Positions 10,780-20,551 of a stretch of DNA of 36,269 nucleotides are shown here, piece by piece (position 1 is the first letter of the stretch; every line of letters begins with the position of its first letter). The position numbers and the translations under genes are program-made. The notes below the pieces were generated by a model. It was not told the DNA's origin. It did no database searches and saw nothing but the letters and a program-made list of their open reading frames with translations. Source of the DNA: Fragilaria crotonensis (lineage: Eukaryota > Bacillariophyta > Fragilariophyceae > Fragilariales > Fragilariaceae); contig JAKSYS010000638.1 in NCBI GenBank assembly GCA_022925895.1, forward strand, positions 1 to 36,269. The letters are read 5' to 3'.

Positions 10780-12951
10780 ATGGCGGTGAGCCATTGTTCC
10801 GTTGTTTCTTTTTTCGTTTATAAGATCCACTGCCACTTCGGCTTTTGAACTGTTCTGTGTTCCGTTTTTCATTCGCAGTATCGTTCATCAAGTCACATGC
10901 AGGAATGCCTTTCCCGCGTTGCAAAGCGTTTTCAACTCTCCATGGGACGTTTGTCAGTCAACTAACATATTTTCCATCGCGTCGCACAGGAAGTAGATGG
11001 TAGAGGTGACGACTATAGCGTCATGATCGTGGCTGCAGGGCCACTTCGTGATGGGGGTATCGCTCATGCGGTTGTCGTGACTCAGCCTGTGACATCTTGG
11101 ACTGTCCTCCGCAGTTACGATCACTTCAAAACTGTGGGCGAATCGCTGACTCAATTGTTGCCAGGTCTACCAGTGTTTCCAGCTGCATCACATGTTGATG
11201 GCATTGATATCAACGTTATTGTGCAGTCTCGAAACGATTTGCAGCTTTGGCTGGACAGAGTTCTCATGTACCCAGGAGCTCGAGAAAGTCCATTAGTGAG
11301 AAACTTCTTAACCTACGATGCCAACATGATACCCCTGAGTTCGAGGGAGTTTCTTGGACCAACTTTTCCCCAAACCTCAACACTTCTTCACACACTGAAG
11401 CCCACCAAGTATCTGATTTCGATGATATGGAGATGTCTGATATGTTTGATCCTGATGATGACGGTGCGAGCGAGGAAGAGGTTGACGATACAGATGACTT
11501 TGTCCGGGCGTCCATCCGGTACAAGGCGACTGACGAGCCAATTACCGACGAGGATGAAATGGACCTCATGGCCTTCGCTTCTGAAGTCGAAATGGTCGAC
11601 GATATGGGTTCCTTGGCCCTAAGTCTCGGTGCATCTCACTTGGGACGATCGCTCCAACGGCAGGCAGAGATAGCTAAACTGAATCATGCACGTCAGCTTC
11701 CGCCACCCGCAGATGACCGTAAATTTCTCGGACTTCAGTTAGGGCTTCCTGCTCCACAGCCTAAGAGTGGAGGCGTCGGAGGCCTTTCGAACGTTATGGA
11801 AATGGCTAAGCAACAAAATAAGGTTCAGGGGCTTGGGGACAGCTTCTTTCAGAAAAGACCGGTGTCTGCTCCGAAGCTGGACTCGTTCAAGATGGTCAAA
11901 GTGATAGGAAAAGGATCCTTCGGTAAGTTGGTTGTCGAACGTCGCTTGGACTCTCAGCATTCTGTCTCACACTTCTTTCATAGGCAAAGTATTCCTCGTC
12001 AGAGAAAATAAGACTGGCGAAATGTTTGCGTTGAAGGTCCTCAGAAAGGATAACATCATCAAACGCAACCAAGTTGAACACACCAAGACTGAGCGCAGCG
12101 TTCTCGGTTACGTCAAGCACCCCTTTATTGTTGGCTTGAATATGGCATTTCAATCCAAGGATAAGTTATACTTCGTATTGGACTATTGTGCCGGTGGGGA
12201 ACTGTTTTTTCATCTTGGGCGGCTCGGGAAGTTTGCTGAGCCCCGAGCTCGATTCTATGCTTCTGAGATCATTCTCGCGATCAGCTATGTCCATAGTTTG
12301 GACATCATTTATCGTGACTTGAAGCCTGAAAATGTCCTCCTTGATGCGAAAGGGCACGTGCGCTTGACTGATTTTGGTTTATCCAAAGAAGGTATCAGTT
12401 CCAGCTCGAGCGGTGCCCATAGTTTCTGTGGTACACCTGAGTATCTTGCTCCTGAAATCCTGAATCGCCAAGGCCACGGTCGCGCTGTTGACTGGTGGAG
12501 TCTAGGGGCGCTGTTGTACGAGATGTTGACTGGGTTGCCTCCTTTCTACTGTCAAGATCGGGAAAGATTGTTTGAAAAGATTCGGAGGAGTGAACTTCAT
12601 TACCCAGCGAGCCTTAGCAGGCCTGCGAAGAGCCTGCTCCGTGGACTTCTCACCCGCGACCCCACCCAGCGTCTGGGTAGCGGACCTGGCGATGCGGAGG
12701 ATATTAAACGCCACGAGTTTTTCTCTGACATTAATTGGGTGAAGCTTGCAGCAGGAGAAATCCCCCCACCATGGGCGCCTGATATCAGTGGTAGCATGGA
12801 CACCAGTCAGTTTGACAAGGAGTTCACGAATATGCCCGTGCACAGTCCGCAGAGTTTGCAACCGCAGCATGGCTTCGGGACGACTCCCGCCGATAATCCT
12901 TTTGAAGGATTCACCTTCACCGACAAATCCTTCCTGGAAACCGGAGCGTAG
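10780..12951 (+). CDS. PX-domain AGC-family Ser/Thr protein kinase (S6K/Akt/SGK-like), with one frameshift
   Basis: Three exons: a tiny first exon (ATGGCG, 10780-10785), 10990-11922 and 11984-12951. Introns are 204 bp (GTGAGC...CGCACAG) and 61 bp (GTAAGT...CATAG). Residues ~5-120 look like a PX phosphoinositide-binding domain (SWTVLRSYDHFKTVGESL, then LWLDRVLMYP and PLVRNFLTYDAN). An acidic linker follows. The catalytic domain has GKGSFGKVFLV across the second intron, ALKVLRK, IIYRDLKPENVLL, DFGLSKEG and SFCGTPEYLAPEIL, ending with an AGC tail: a turn-motif region (NMPVHSPQS) and a hydrophobic motif FEGFTF. This suggests lipid-recruited growth or stress signalling, as in SGK3. Frame changes at the CCCC run 11332-11335: restoring one C joins ANMIPP to EFEGVSW and gives about 635 aa. 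Family identity is firm; the substrate is unknown. Confidence 0.88.
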
Positions 12952-13768
12952 TGTATTGATGTTTCATAGCTAGATCATTGTATGTCGTTTCGTGCCTATT
13001 GATTCTAGCTTGGCTCCTAGTAGAGTCATTGAAAAAACAACCCTGATTGCAGACGCAAGACTTCCTTAAGCCGAAGCGTCCGTGTCGATTGTCACTATCG
13101 AGCAATGAATGGGCTAAACGGTCGTGAGTACTGAGGCGATTCCTACCGTAGCCCATTGAAATACACAACGGGTCGCAGGTTGGACAAAAAGGCGCCTAGC
13201 TCCTTACGACTTCTGTTGGTCGTCGTCGCGACTGCGAAATGAATCGTCCAAAAGATTTCGACCAAATGCGACTTGCGATAAGGAGAGATCGCCTCTTATT
13301 CTATCGATTCCATGGCTCATGTGGCGAGTGCCTTATTCTCAGAACCCGAAGAATGCATGAATGTCTGGCACACATGCTGGTGTCACACAAAATTGGAGGT
13401 GTAAGGTTCAGACACTTCCAGGCAAAAACAAGTTACTGTAGTTGATTGAGGCTCCCTATTCCACAACCGGAAGCTGAAGGCGTTGGAGGCCACTTTCTCG
13501 TGTGATGGTGATGGCCAAGGTCCAGGGGCTTTGCTGCGACAACTTCCTGTGTCTGCTCCAAGGCAGAAGCCTTCGACAATTCCGAGTAGACATTTTCGTA
13601 GCTTTCACATCGAACATCCACGAAAACACGGGCAGTACTCTCTTTTCCGATGTGTCCCCGTGTTTGTAACTGCAACACTATTTTGGGACGACACTGACCA
13701 AGTAATCCTTCCCAGTCTGTTTCAAGGACGGTTCCGAGGAATACAAGCATTACTAAATGAAGTCGAGG
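12952..13768. other. Intergenic region between kinase and methyltransferase 3' ends
   Basis: The two flanking genes converge here, so both 3' UTRs should lie in it. The only notable content is a minus-strand frame at 13433-13750 just downstream of the methyltransferase stop (listed separately). Confidence 0.3.
13433..13750 (-). CDS. Doubtful small hypothetical protein, 105 aa
   Basis: The ATG at 13750 opens 18 bp past the methyltransferase stop on the same strand. The product has no recognised domain; a His run (GHHHHTR) lies near its end. No splice sites join it to the methyltransferase. It could be a 3' UTR open frame or a small gene. Confidence 0.25.
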   Translation of the reverse strand: MLVFLGTVLETDWEGLLGQCRPKIVLQLQTRGHIGKESTARVFVDVRCESYENVYSELSKASALEQTQEVVAAKPLDLGHHHHTRKWPPTPSASGCGIGSLNQLQ

Positions 13769-14593
13769 CTAGTCTGGTTTCACACATTCGAAAGAACGAA
13801 ACAATCCCGATACAAATGATTTGGTGTCGTCAATCTTTAAGACCTCGGTCTCCAGAATCATGGAAGCAACATCTTGATTATAGACACACCCCTTGCCTCC
13901 AACCGAAGCGGCAGCATTTGCTGTCAAATCCTGATACCAGCCGAGAGCCGGGCTTGATGATCGCGAGTTCTCGAGAAGCAAAACACGGCCGATCGAAGGC
14001 TTGACAACTGCAGCCATTTGCTTTAGGCACTGCCTTGCGCCCTCGTCGCCCATAACACATAACGAGAAACTGTCTACGACAGTATCAAACGAATTAGGAC
14101 CAAAAAGTCCGATCAACTCCGAGGTCGCATCAGCCTTGATGAATTCTACCGGAATCGACAGGTCCATCGATGCGGCACGCGCACGTGCTTCTGCGAGCAT
14201 TCCTTCCGCGATGTCCACTACAGTGAGCGAAGAAACTTGGCTCGCGTCATACTTGGATAGGTTCAGACCAGTCCCAACCCCGATTTCCAATACCTTCCCT
14301 TTCGCCTTGCGGAACAGGGAAGCACGAGCGCCATCTAAACCCAAAACCGTCGAGGCCGTGCCACCGTCGAGTGCATCATAGTTTGCCGCGTAGGAGTCGT
14401 AGGCGACGGACGCCTCTTCTGGGGTAAGGGCGTCAGCGACATTGCAATGGGTGACCACAATTAAACCCCCGAGGAATAGTCGACGATTCGAATCACATTC
14501 GAAGCGCGGTTGTGACCAAAGCTGTGTCGAAGAACTTCGTTTGGTCGATTGCAGAACCAAGCATGCGACAATGGCCATCGGTGCGACCGTCAT
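13769..14593 (-). CDS. SAM-dependent methyltransferase, possibly thylakoid-lumen targeted
   Basis: The first ATG is at 14593 (274 aa); a second in-frame ATG at 14578 is also possible, and the frame continues to 14650 without ATG. The class I methyltransferase fold is visible: motif I VLEIGVGTGLNLSKY, acidic motif II TVVDIAEGMLAEA, FIKADATSEL, and post-motif FDTVVDSFSLCVM. GRVLLLENSRSS and GGKGCVYNQDV further resemble the OMS1/METTL7-type (Methyltransf_11) family. The N-terminus has a hydrophobic stretch (MAIVACLVLQ), a Ser/Thr/Gln-rich spacer, then NRRLFLGGLIVV ending in VADA-LTPEE. That is a twin-arginine motif, hydrophobic core and A-x-A cleavage site. This layout matches a tripartite signal to the thylakoid lumen of a complex plastid. 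The substrate is unknown. Divergent from the plastid protein at 15103. Confidence 0.85.
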   Translation of the reverse strand: MTVAPMAIVACLVLQSTKRSSSTQLWSQPRFECDSNRRLFLGGLIVVTHCNVADALTPEEASVAYDSYAANYDALDGGTASTVLGLDGARASLFRKAKGKVLEIGVGTGLNLSKYDASQVSSLTVVDIAEGMLAEARARAASMDLSIPVEFIKADATSELIGLFGPNSFDTVVDSFSLCVMGDEGARQCLKQMAAVVKPSIGRVLLLENSRSSSPALGWYQDLTANAAASVGGKGCVYNQDVASMILETEVLKIDDTKSFVSGLFRSFECVKPD

Positions 14594-15102
14594 GTGGACT
14601 GTGGACCAGTGCTGTTTGCGTCTCGCGAAGAAAAAATGTGATGGGTGCAAATGGATGGTGATGGTTGTCGGTGATAGGCGGTCGGCTGTTGTGCGCCATT
14701 GGCCAACAGTTTGTACATGCTCGCATGTGATGATACAAGGTGCAAGTACAGTACTACGAACTTGAAACTGGTACCAGTACTCCGTCTACTTTCGTCACAA
14801 TGAGCTGTACATATGATGATAAACCGTTACCTAAATCATATCTACAGGATCGACTATCTTTTGATATTTATCATTTATCATACTGTTATCAACTGTGCAT
14901 ATATTAACATTTCCATGATACGAAAATACACATGGTGAATGGTGACGTCAATTGTGAAAAGTTCCGTGGTTACGTAGTTACGTACTTGGAGTACTAAGAA
15001 CAAAATACTGACTGTCGGAATGGGCATATCTGGTATCTGCATTTACATTCAGTGGAATCATTTTCCTGCGGCGTTCGACACCTGCCGACCCAGCCGTTCA
15101 CC
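14594..15102. promoter_or_regulatory. Divergent promoter region with GTAC palindromes
   Basis: About 500 bp between two divergent genes whose products both appear plastid-directed. It contains CAAGTACAGTACTACG and CTGGTACCAGTACTCC near 14742-14783, and GTTACGTACTTGGAGTACT near 14977-14996. The middle is AT-rich (14850-14935). Confidence 0.35.
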
Positions 15103-16283
15103 ATGACGACGTTTCCCTGCATCTTCACCCTGGCCACATTGGTCGCGGCACTTACACCCATCTCAGGATTTTCGTTTGTATCGCTTGAATCAAGGGCATC
15201 TGTTGCAACTCAATTAAATATGGCAACATGGTCAGACTCACGAGCGGTGAGAGAATATCAAGACTTTCTTGCTTCCGGCCGTCAAGACATTGAGAAGAGG
15301 CCTGATCTACCAAGCGTCATTATCAAACCAGCCGTTGGCGACACTGAAATGGCCGACGCTATTTTTAAGATGGGTATGGGTGACGATGTTGTTCTGCTAC
15401 CGGGCCAAGAACCTCCTGCACAAATCGACGGTTTTGCCTCGTATCCAATTTACATCACAATTCCTCCACAACAACTGAAGGAGTTTCTGATGACTCTACC
15501 TGCATCACTCGAGGAACGGCGAGATGACTTTGTGTTTATTTCAGGAGGACCGAAGTATGGAAACATTGAGAAGACTCTCAAGGACACGGGATTTTGTCGA
15601 GATGCTATGACGCAGATGCTTGCCACAGGCTTCAAGATCAAGCCATTTATTCAGGACATCAGCGTTAAGCTTGGAACAAGTGCAAATGGCGAGGAAAAGA
15701 TAGCCGGAGAATGTGCAGCGTGTGGAAAATGGAGCGGTTCTGTTGAAGGACGATTGGGACGCAACAACATTGTGTGCAAAGCTGTGTTTTACCGGGAATG
15801 GCGTCGGCTTATGGTAAGATCTTCAAATTTTTCTGTTCCTTCTCTGAAAGACTTTTCTCATCAAACTGACTGTAGTGGGAGCGAAATATCTATGACGCAA
15901 TTTTCAATCTCGTGGGTGCAGTCCGAACTGAGCCGACAACGCTATGTGACGTCGCCTTGTACTATGGCGACGAAGTAAGTGAAATTGTGTGGCAGATTTC
16001 CGGCATTCTGCGAGGCATGAAAGCCATCACCATGACATACGGCTTTGAAGAACGGATGTTCGGAGTTGCAGAGAACACGGGATCCGACACGCAATGTGAA
16101 CTAGTGGATGACATGTTTCCTTACATGTTTGAGGCGTTTGAGATGGCGAGTATGGTGAACGAGTACTTGGGATATGCGCAAGACGAGCGAGGCCTCCTGC
16201 AAGGAGTGACATTAGCGCGGAAGCCTGTCGATAGCAAGCCGATCATGCGTCAAGGTAACCTCAGAGCTGACGGGGTAGTTTAG
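15103..16283 (+). CDS. Plastid-targeted protein of unknown function, Rossmann/KPR-like (tentative)
   Basis: Two exons, 15103-15813 and 15876-16283. The 62-bp intron (ATG|GTAAGATC...ACTGTAG|TGGGAG) is phase 0 and joins RRLM to WERNIYDAIF; total 372 aa. The ATG at 15103 has context CACCATGA; the frame opens further upstream without ATG. The N-terminus MTTFPCIFTLATLVAALTPISGFSFVS is a signal peptide ending ISG-F, matching the diatom plastid bipartite pattern. The body has alternating strand/helix character (DDVVLLPGQEP, DDFVFISGGPKYG). A helical second half (REWRRLMWERNIYDAIFNLVGAV) faintly recalls the C-terminal domain of ketopantoate-reductase-like enzymes; no GxGxxG is seen. A Cys pair (CAACGKW) may be redox or structural. 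The gene model is strong, the function weak. Confidence 0.82.
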
Positions 16284-17755
16284 ATTTTAGATCCATTACT
16301 GGCTGCAGTATGCTTTTCGTGTTGCCTCCATGGACAACGTTACTGGTTGTAGTCTAGTGAGCGGAGAGCGGGTAGCAGAACAACAAGCTATTTCAAAGAC
16401 TATGGTACTCATACCAAAGCCTTGGGAAGATCGCCAGACAGAAAGTTTAGCTGTAAGATTTGGGCTCATCATCTGTCCCTAACATGGTTGACCGCAGTAC
16501 GTAGTTCTTCTTCGGTGCTGTAGGCGATAAGGCCTACGGCTGCCACTTCTTTTCAACTCTATAGTACAAGTAGTACGTGTATGACGGTACTTTACCAATC
16601 AGCCGGTACAGTGCCGACGGCGAGTGGATTCGGTGAGAAACACAAGTACAGTACTATAGTACCTGGTACCTGGTATGGTACCACCCTTCCCCATAAAGAC
16701 CTACATGTACTACATAGTAGTCTACCGGTAGCTGACAAATTCTGGCGTTTCACCATGGTCGTCATATGCCATTTTTGAAATCTAACCATGTATGTACCAG
16801 TACACTAATTTATACAGGCATCTCCTTAAGACAAAACACCTTGTCTCGTTGAAGTTGTAAGTCTCTCCATCCATGATTGATAGTACCAGAAGTCAGATTA
16901 TCAATACCACAATAAAATTCATATCCTTAAAGTGATGTTTTAGGTACTTGTGTGACCATGATAGTAGGACAATGGTGGATTGTGTACCTTCACATAGAAG
17001 CATTGGAATGTTTTCATTTATAGAACCTGGCTGTAGGAGTGGTGCCATGCGTCCTCATTGTACCATCATAACAAGAATAGTTGCGTTGTCTGCTGGGAAC
17101 AACAAGGTTGTACCTGCAAGAATCAAAACACAGTGGCCAGCCACGGATCAAGATAGCATAGAGGAGGTTAGGGTTTTGACATTAGGGGTCAAAATGCTAG
17201 AGTGCACAATTTCTTATCCCAACATTCCAAAAACATAACCATCATGAAGGCATCCTACAATGCTTTCCTACTCAAGGAGACAGAGACAGCCAGCACCTTA
17301 TGCTTGTTAGAATTAGTACAGCCTGTGAGTTCTTTTCTCTTCCAATGTTTGGTGAGGCATGTGGTACTCTCTTTAGTTACATCATGGTTGTTTGAATTGT
17401 CACAACATAGCATATGTGTCTTCTAGGAGGGGCGGGGAAATGGGAATTGTAGCAATGTGCCAACTTCTGATGCACCATTTTCAATATCACAGCCATTGGT
17501 AGTATCCCTTGGAATGAGTTAGTGCCCTTGAAATGCTGATGTGTTTGTGGTTAATCAATTCTTGCAGTCGCCTCAAGTTTTAGGGTTTTGCCAACTCTGC
17601 TATGATCATCATCTACTTCAGTAACAATAGTCCACTCCGATCATTTCTACTGGTATCTGAGTAGAGCAAAGCATCTCCGTGTAAGACTATTTACTGCATT
17701 TTTTGCACTGTGCTTTTACCCTCGGGAGTCGGATTACTTTGCCTCGCGTGGCTTC
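16284..17755. other. Gene-poor region, partly CpG-depleted
   Basis: About 1.5 kb with no supported gene. It starts with the 3' UTR of the plastid protein, then a GTAC-palindrome cluster (16561-16806). From about 16860 to 17520 only about four CpG dinucleotides were counted by eye. Short open frames here lack an ATG or coding character. Confidence 0.4.
16561..16806. repeat. GTAC-centred palindrome cluster
   Basis: Contains the perfect 12-bp palindrome GTACTATAGTAC (16651-16662), followed by overlapping CCTGGTACC, GGTATGGTACC, CATGTACTACATAG and ATGTACCAGTACAC words. The same vocabulary occurs in other gaps. Confidence 0.5.
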
Positions 17756-17766
17756 TATATAAAAAA
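17756..17766 (+). promoter_or_regulatory. TATA-like element
   Basis: TATATAAAAAA lies about 250 bp before a possible 5' UTR intron and about 530 bp before the small Ser-rich protein. If used, transcription would start near 17785-17795. Sequence match only. Confidence 0.25.
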
Positions 17767-18014
17767 GTCCACACAATACCCCGAAGTCGAATTATTTCAT
17801 ACAGCTGGGAGTGCATGAAATACATCGTGGAGTGTCACACGTCACCTGTCGTAGGCAATCCGGATCCGAGATTCAACTTCGGACCCAAAAAGTCACTGAC
17901 GCGCAAAACCGTAAGAATTGTTGCGAATCTCAATTGCAATGACACACATAAAGATGCGCCACACACTCTGCAGCTGTCAAGTTGCCTAAGCGGAAATAGT
18001 CTACGCATCCACCG

Positions 18015-18165
18015 GTGAGAACCCTATTGACATGGTTGACGTCAAAACGATTTGGTGTGGACCACCGGCAATGACATCACTTTGGCCTTCGATAAATTTA
18101 GTATATTCCCGGTAGATGCCCTCTAGTATGCAACACCCTTACATGTCACCCATTTTCGTTTTCAG
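18015..18165 (+). other. Possible 5' UTR intron of the small Ser-rich protein gene
   Basis: A good donor (CACCG|GTGAGAACC) and a pyrimidine-rich acceptor (CATTTTCGTTTTCAG|GAG) bound 151 bp. Splicing would also extend an upstream open frame starting at the ATG 17815 to a stop (TAA) just before the main start, giving a uORF of about 105 codons. Confidence 0.4.
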
Positions 18166-18289
18166 GAGTTTTGGCGGACCTGACAAAAATTGCCCCTCCT
18201 CCACTGCGATTCACGGCAGCAGACCACAATTCTTCGCCCTCGGATCCAAGAACATCCTCACGTAACTCGACCACAATTCACAACAGACA

Positions 18290-18586
18290 ATGTCCGCCTA
18301 TTCATCAACAAGCTTCAGCCATGCCTTGACTGGATCAAGAAATGAAGACCTTGACCTGTCAATTGGACTCCTCACGATTTCAGAAGATGAACCACTGAGA
18401 ATGTCTGAGTACAGCTTATCGTCCAACAGCCTTAACCACACGATGTCAAGGAGCAAGTCCTACAAGGTCGACCTCTCGTCGCTTGGAGGTGCTTCAGACA
18501 TGCAGCTATCAAGTAATGCTCATCGCAGTAACTGCAATGACCCCGCATCGTGGGGATACTTCGTGGATTCGGTGAATCCACACTAA
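18290..18586 (+). CDS. Small Ser/Asn-rich protein with C-terminal WGYFVD motif, 98 aa
   Basis: The ATG at 18290 follows an A/C-rich leader (CACAACAGACAATGTCC). The product is Ser-rich and acidic, with no signal peptide or membrane segment. Its C-terminus reads DPASWGYFVDSVNPH. I have an impression that short diatom proteins with a conserved W-G-x-(F/Y)-V-D end exist, but could not check. Probably a soluble regulatory or disordered protein with a short C-terminal interaction motif; that role is inference. A probable 5' UTR intron lies upstream at 18015-18165, and imperfect tandem repeats lie just downstream. Confidence 0.6.
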   Translation: MSAYSSTSFSHALTGSRNEDLDLSIGLLTISEDEPLRMSEYSLSSNSLNHTMSRSKSYKVDLSSLGGASDMQLSSNAHRSNCNDPASWGYFVDSVNPH

Positions 18587-18602
18587 GACTACAACCGCGC
18601 TA

Positions 18603-18757
18603 TCGGCCATCTTGTTATCACAGAACAATTTCACCGCACACATCACACAAAAATATTGGCTGTCTTGTTTATAAACGCCAACTTCAACACGCAATCCACA
18701 TCACGAATATTTTGGCCGTCTTGTTCATTGCCAATTTCATCACGCAAACCACATCAC
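18603..18757. repeat. Three imperfect tandem repeats of about 55 bp
   Basis: Units begin near 18603, 18657 and 18713 and share TTGGCCGTCTTGTT, CCAATTTCA, CACGCAA and CCACATCAC segments. They sit in the 3' flank of the small Ser-rich protein, before the convergent TTL-like gene. Confidence 0.6.
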
Positions 18758-19102
18758 TACCCGTCTTTAGTGGTGCACCCTGGACGCTAAACAACCCAAG
18801 CACTGAAGGTCGAGCTACGCCCTCGCGCTATTAGCCTATTAGCAGCTACTTCATGGTTCCCTAGAACCGGTCGCTACTTGTAAATATAAAGCACGATGTC
18901 TCAACAATTGATCCTTCTGCATTTCCTAGCTAGTCGCATATCAATAGCACACATTTTGTGAATGTATGTTCTGAATGCGAATGGTCGCGGGATTCAACTG
19001 TTTAATCCAAGTACCGAGCAGCTTCGGTAGGCTTGGTCGATTTCAGACTACTGCCATCTACTGAACAGCTCTTGGATTTTTACACAAACATTCACTTACT
19101 CC

Positions 19103-20551
19103 TTACGTTAGCGTCATACTCACTCCACCCGACCCGCGCTTTCTGGAGCGCCCCACGTCGTCGTAGACTAGTGCTAATCTGCCAACTTGTGGAGAGCCGT
19201 TGTCCTCCAATAGGGCAGCGTCTATGGTGTCGCACATCAATGTCTCAATGACGCGAGAGAGGCGTGTCCCCGTCTGCTTAAAGTCTGGACCAGGATTGAC
19301 TTCGAGTAGTGAAACCTTCCAGTCTTGTCCCACCATGAAATCAAATCCAAAATGTTCGAAACAGCCTTCAAGGGGTGCGAATACACCAAACTCGTTTTTG
19401 TAAGCTTGAAAGAGCTCGCCAGTAATTAGTTCCATTTGATCCACAATATCCTTGACCCGGCTCTTCGCGTCGTCGAGGGTGCGGCACGTGCCATCCTGGA
19501 CCAATATCTCAGCTGCGTCGTCGTCACTCCACAGCCGCACGCAGTCATCTTCCACAAAATCAGGATCCAAATCTTGATAGGCCGTATTCGTCAAATGCGC
19601 AAATTTGTTGGATGTGTCAAATCGTTTGTATTTTCTCCCGCAGCACAATGCCAGGCAATCACGGAAGAAGTAGACGCGAAGGGCAGAGACGGCTAGAACA
19701 TAAGCTCTAATATGAAACTTGCGCTTTCCGAGGAGCAGCGGTGGATCTATGTAACGCTGCAATACCCATTCTCGGATGTCACACTCGCTCCAGCAGATAT
19801 CGACAAGTTGTTCATACAGATGCACAATCTCAATACCTGCTCCTTTGTTGACTGTACTGGGTTTGAGTATCCAAATTGGTGCATCAGCTTTCGGGTTCCA
19901 TTTTAGGCAATCTTCATATCGTTGCTCTTCTTCACTCATCACGAGTTTCGCCTCTTTTAAACACTTCTCTAGTATCTCTTTTCGGTTGATACCGTCGGCT
20001 TTGCAGGATGACCCTGTCAGAATGTCATCCAAGCCACCGGCACCCGCATTGTAGTTGTCCTCCCATACCGGCCATGTGTCGAGAATAACTGTCTTTGGAA
20101 TCGCGTCCTTCAACAAAGAATCTGGGTTCTTACAGACATGGAGACGCGTAAAATGAGCGAGCTGTGCCTTGCGACTAATCCCCTTGCGTACAAAGTATGA
20201 GGATGCTCCATGCTTTCCAGCTAGAACAGCCGACCAGTCAATACGTTCATATTCGCTCCATTGGAAGTCGCAATGTGGAGGGAGAGGTATTTCCTCATCT
20301 CCTTCACCTGGTCCATATACAATACGAGCATTTGGTACTCTCGTTCGCAAGGCATTCGAGATGACTCGACGGGTGTACTCCTCATTGATGTCGAGAAAAA
20401 TGGTGAATTTCTTCTTGGAGGGCGATCGTTTCGATTGTTCCTGATGTGGTTCGGAATGAGCTAGAATCGAATCCTGTTTTTCATCCTTGGTACCAATGAC
20501 TTGAAATCTCAACGTTCGGAGCAGTAGAAGACCGTTCGTGGTCGCCATCAT
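19103..20551 (-). CDS. Tubulin-tyrosine-ligase-like (TTL family) protein
   Basis: The first ATG is at 20551 (482 aa); the frame continues upstream to 20620 without an ATG, so an upstream exon is possible. ATP-grasp/TTL signatures appear in order: WILKPSTVNKGAGIEI (ATP-binding Lys), WVLQRYIDPPLLLGKRKFHI then RAYVL, NKFAHLTNTAYQ, FGFDFMVG and WKVSLLEVNPGPDFKQTG (metal-binding Glu and Asn). Family members ligate Tyr, Glu or Gly to tubulin or other proteins. A leading region (FTIFLDINEEYTRRVISNAL) may be part of the N-terminal fold. The acceptor substrate cannot be told from sequence. No targeting signal; cytosolic or cytoskeletal role expected. Confidence 0.88.
   Translation of the reverse strand: MMATTNGLLLLRTLRFQVIGTKDEKQDSILAHSEPHQEQSKRSPSKKKFTIFLDINEEYTRRVISNALRTRVPNARIVYGPGEGDEEIPLPPHCDFQWSEYERIDWSAVLAGKHGASSYFVRKGISRKAQLAHFTRLHVCKNPDSLLKDAIPKTVILDTWPVWEDNYNAGAGGLDDILTGSSCKADGINRKEILEKCLKEAKLVMSEEEQRYEDCLKWNPKADAPIWILKPSTVNKGAGIEIVHLYEQLVDICWSECDIREWVLQRYIDPPLLLGKRKFHIRAYVLAVSALRVYFFRDCLALCCGRKYKRFDTSNKFAHLTNTAYQDLDPDFVEDDCVRLWSDDDAAEILVQDGTCRTLDDAKSRVKDIVDQMELITGELFQAYKNEFGVFAPLEGCFEHFGFDFMVGQDWKVSLLEVNPGPDFKQTGTRLSRVIETLMCDTIDAALLEDNGSPQVGRLALVYDDVGRSRKRGSGGVSMTLT

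Noticed and set aside
11296..11339. Possible 44-bp intron (GTGAGA...CTGAG) in the PX-kinase gene
   Set aside because: It restores frame but removes the conserved end of the PX domain; a one-base deletion in the C run fits better.
13483..14004. Plus-strand open frame of 173 codons
   Set aside because: Its 3' half is antisense to the well-supported methyltransferase.
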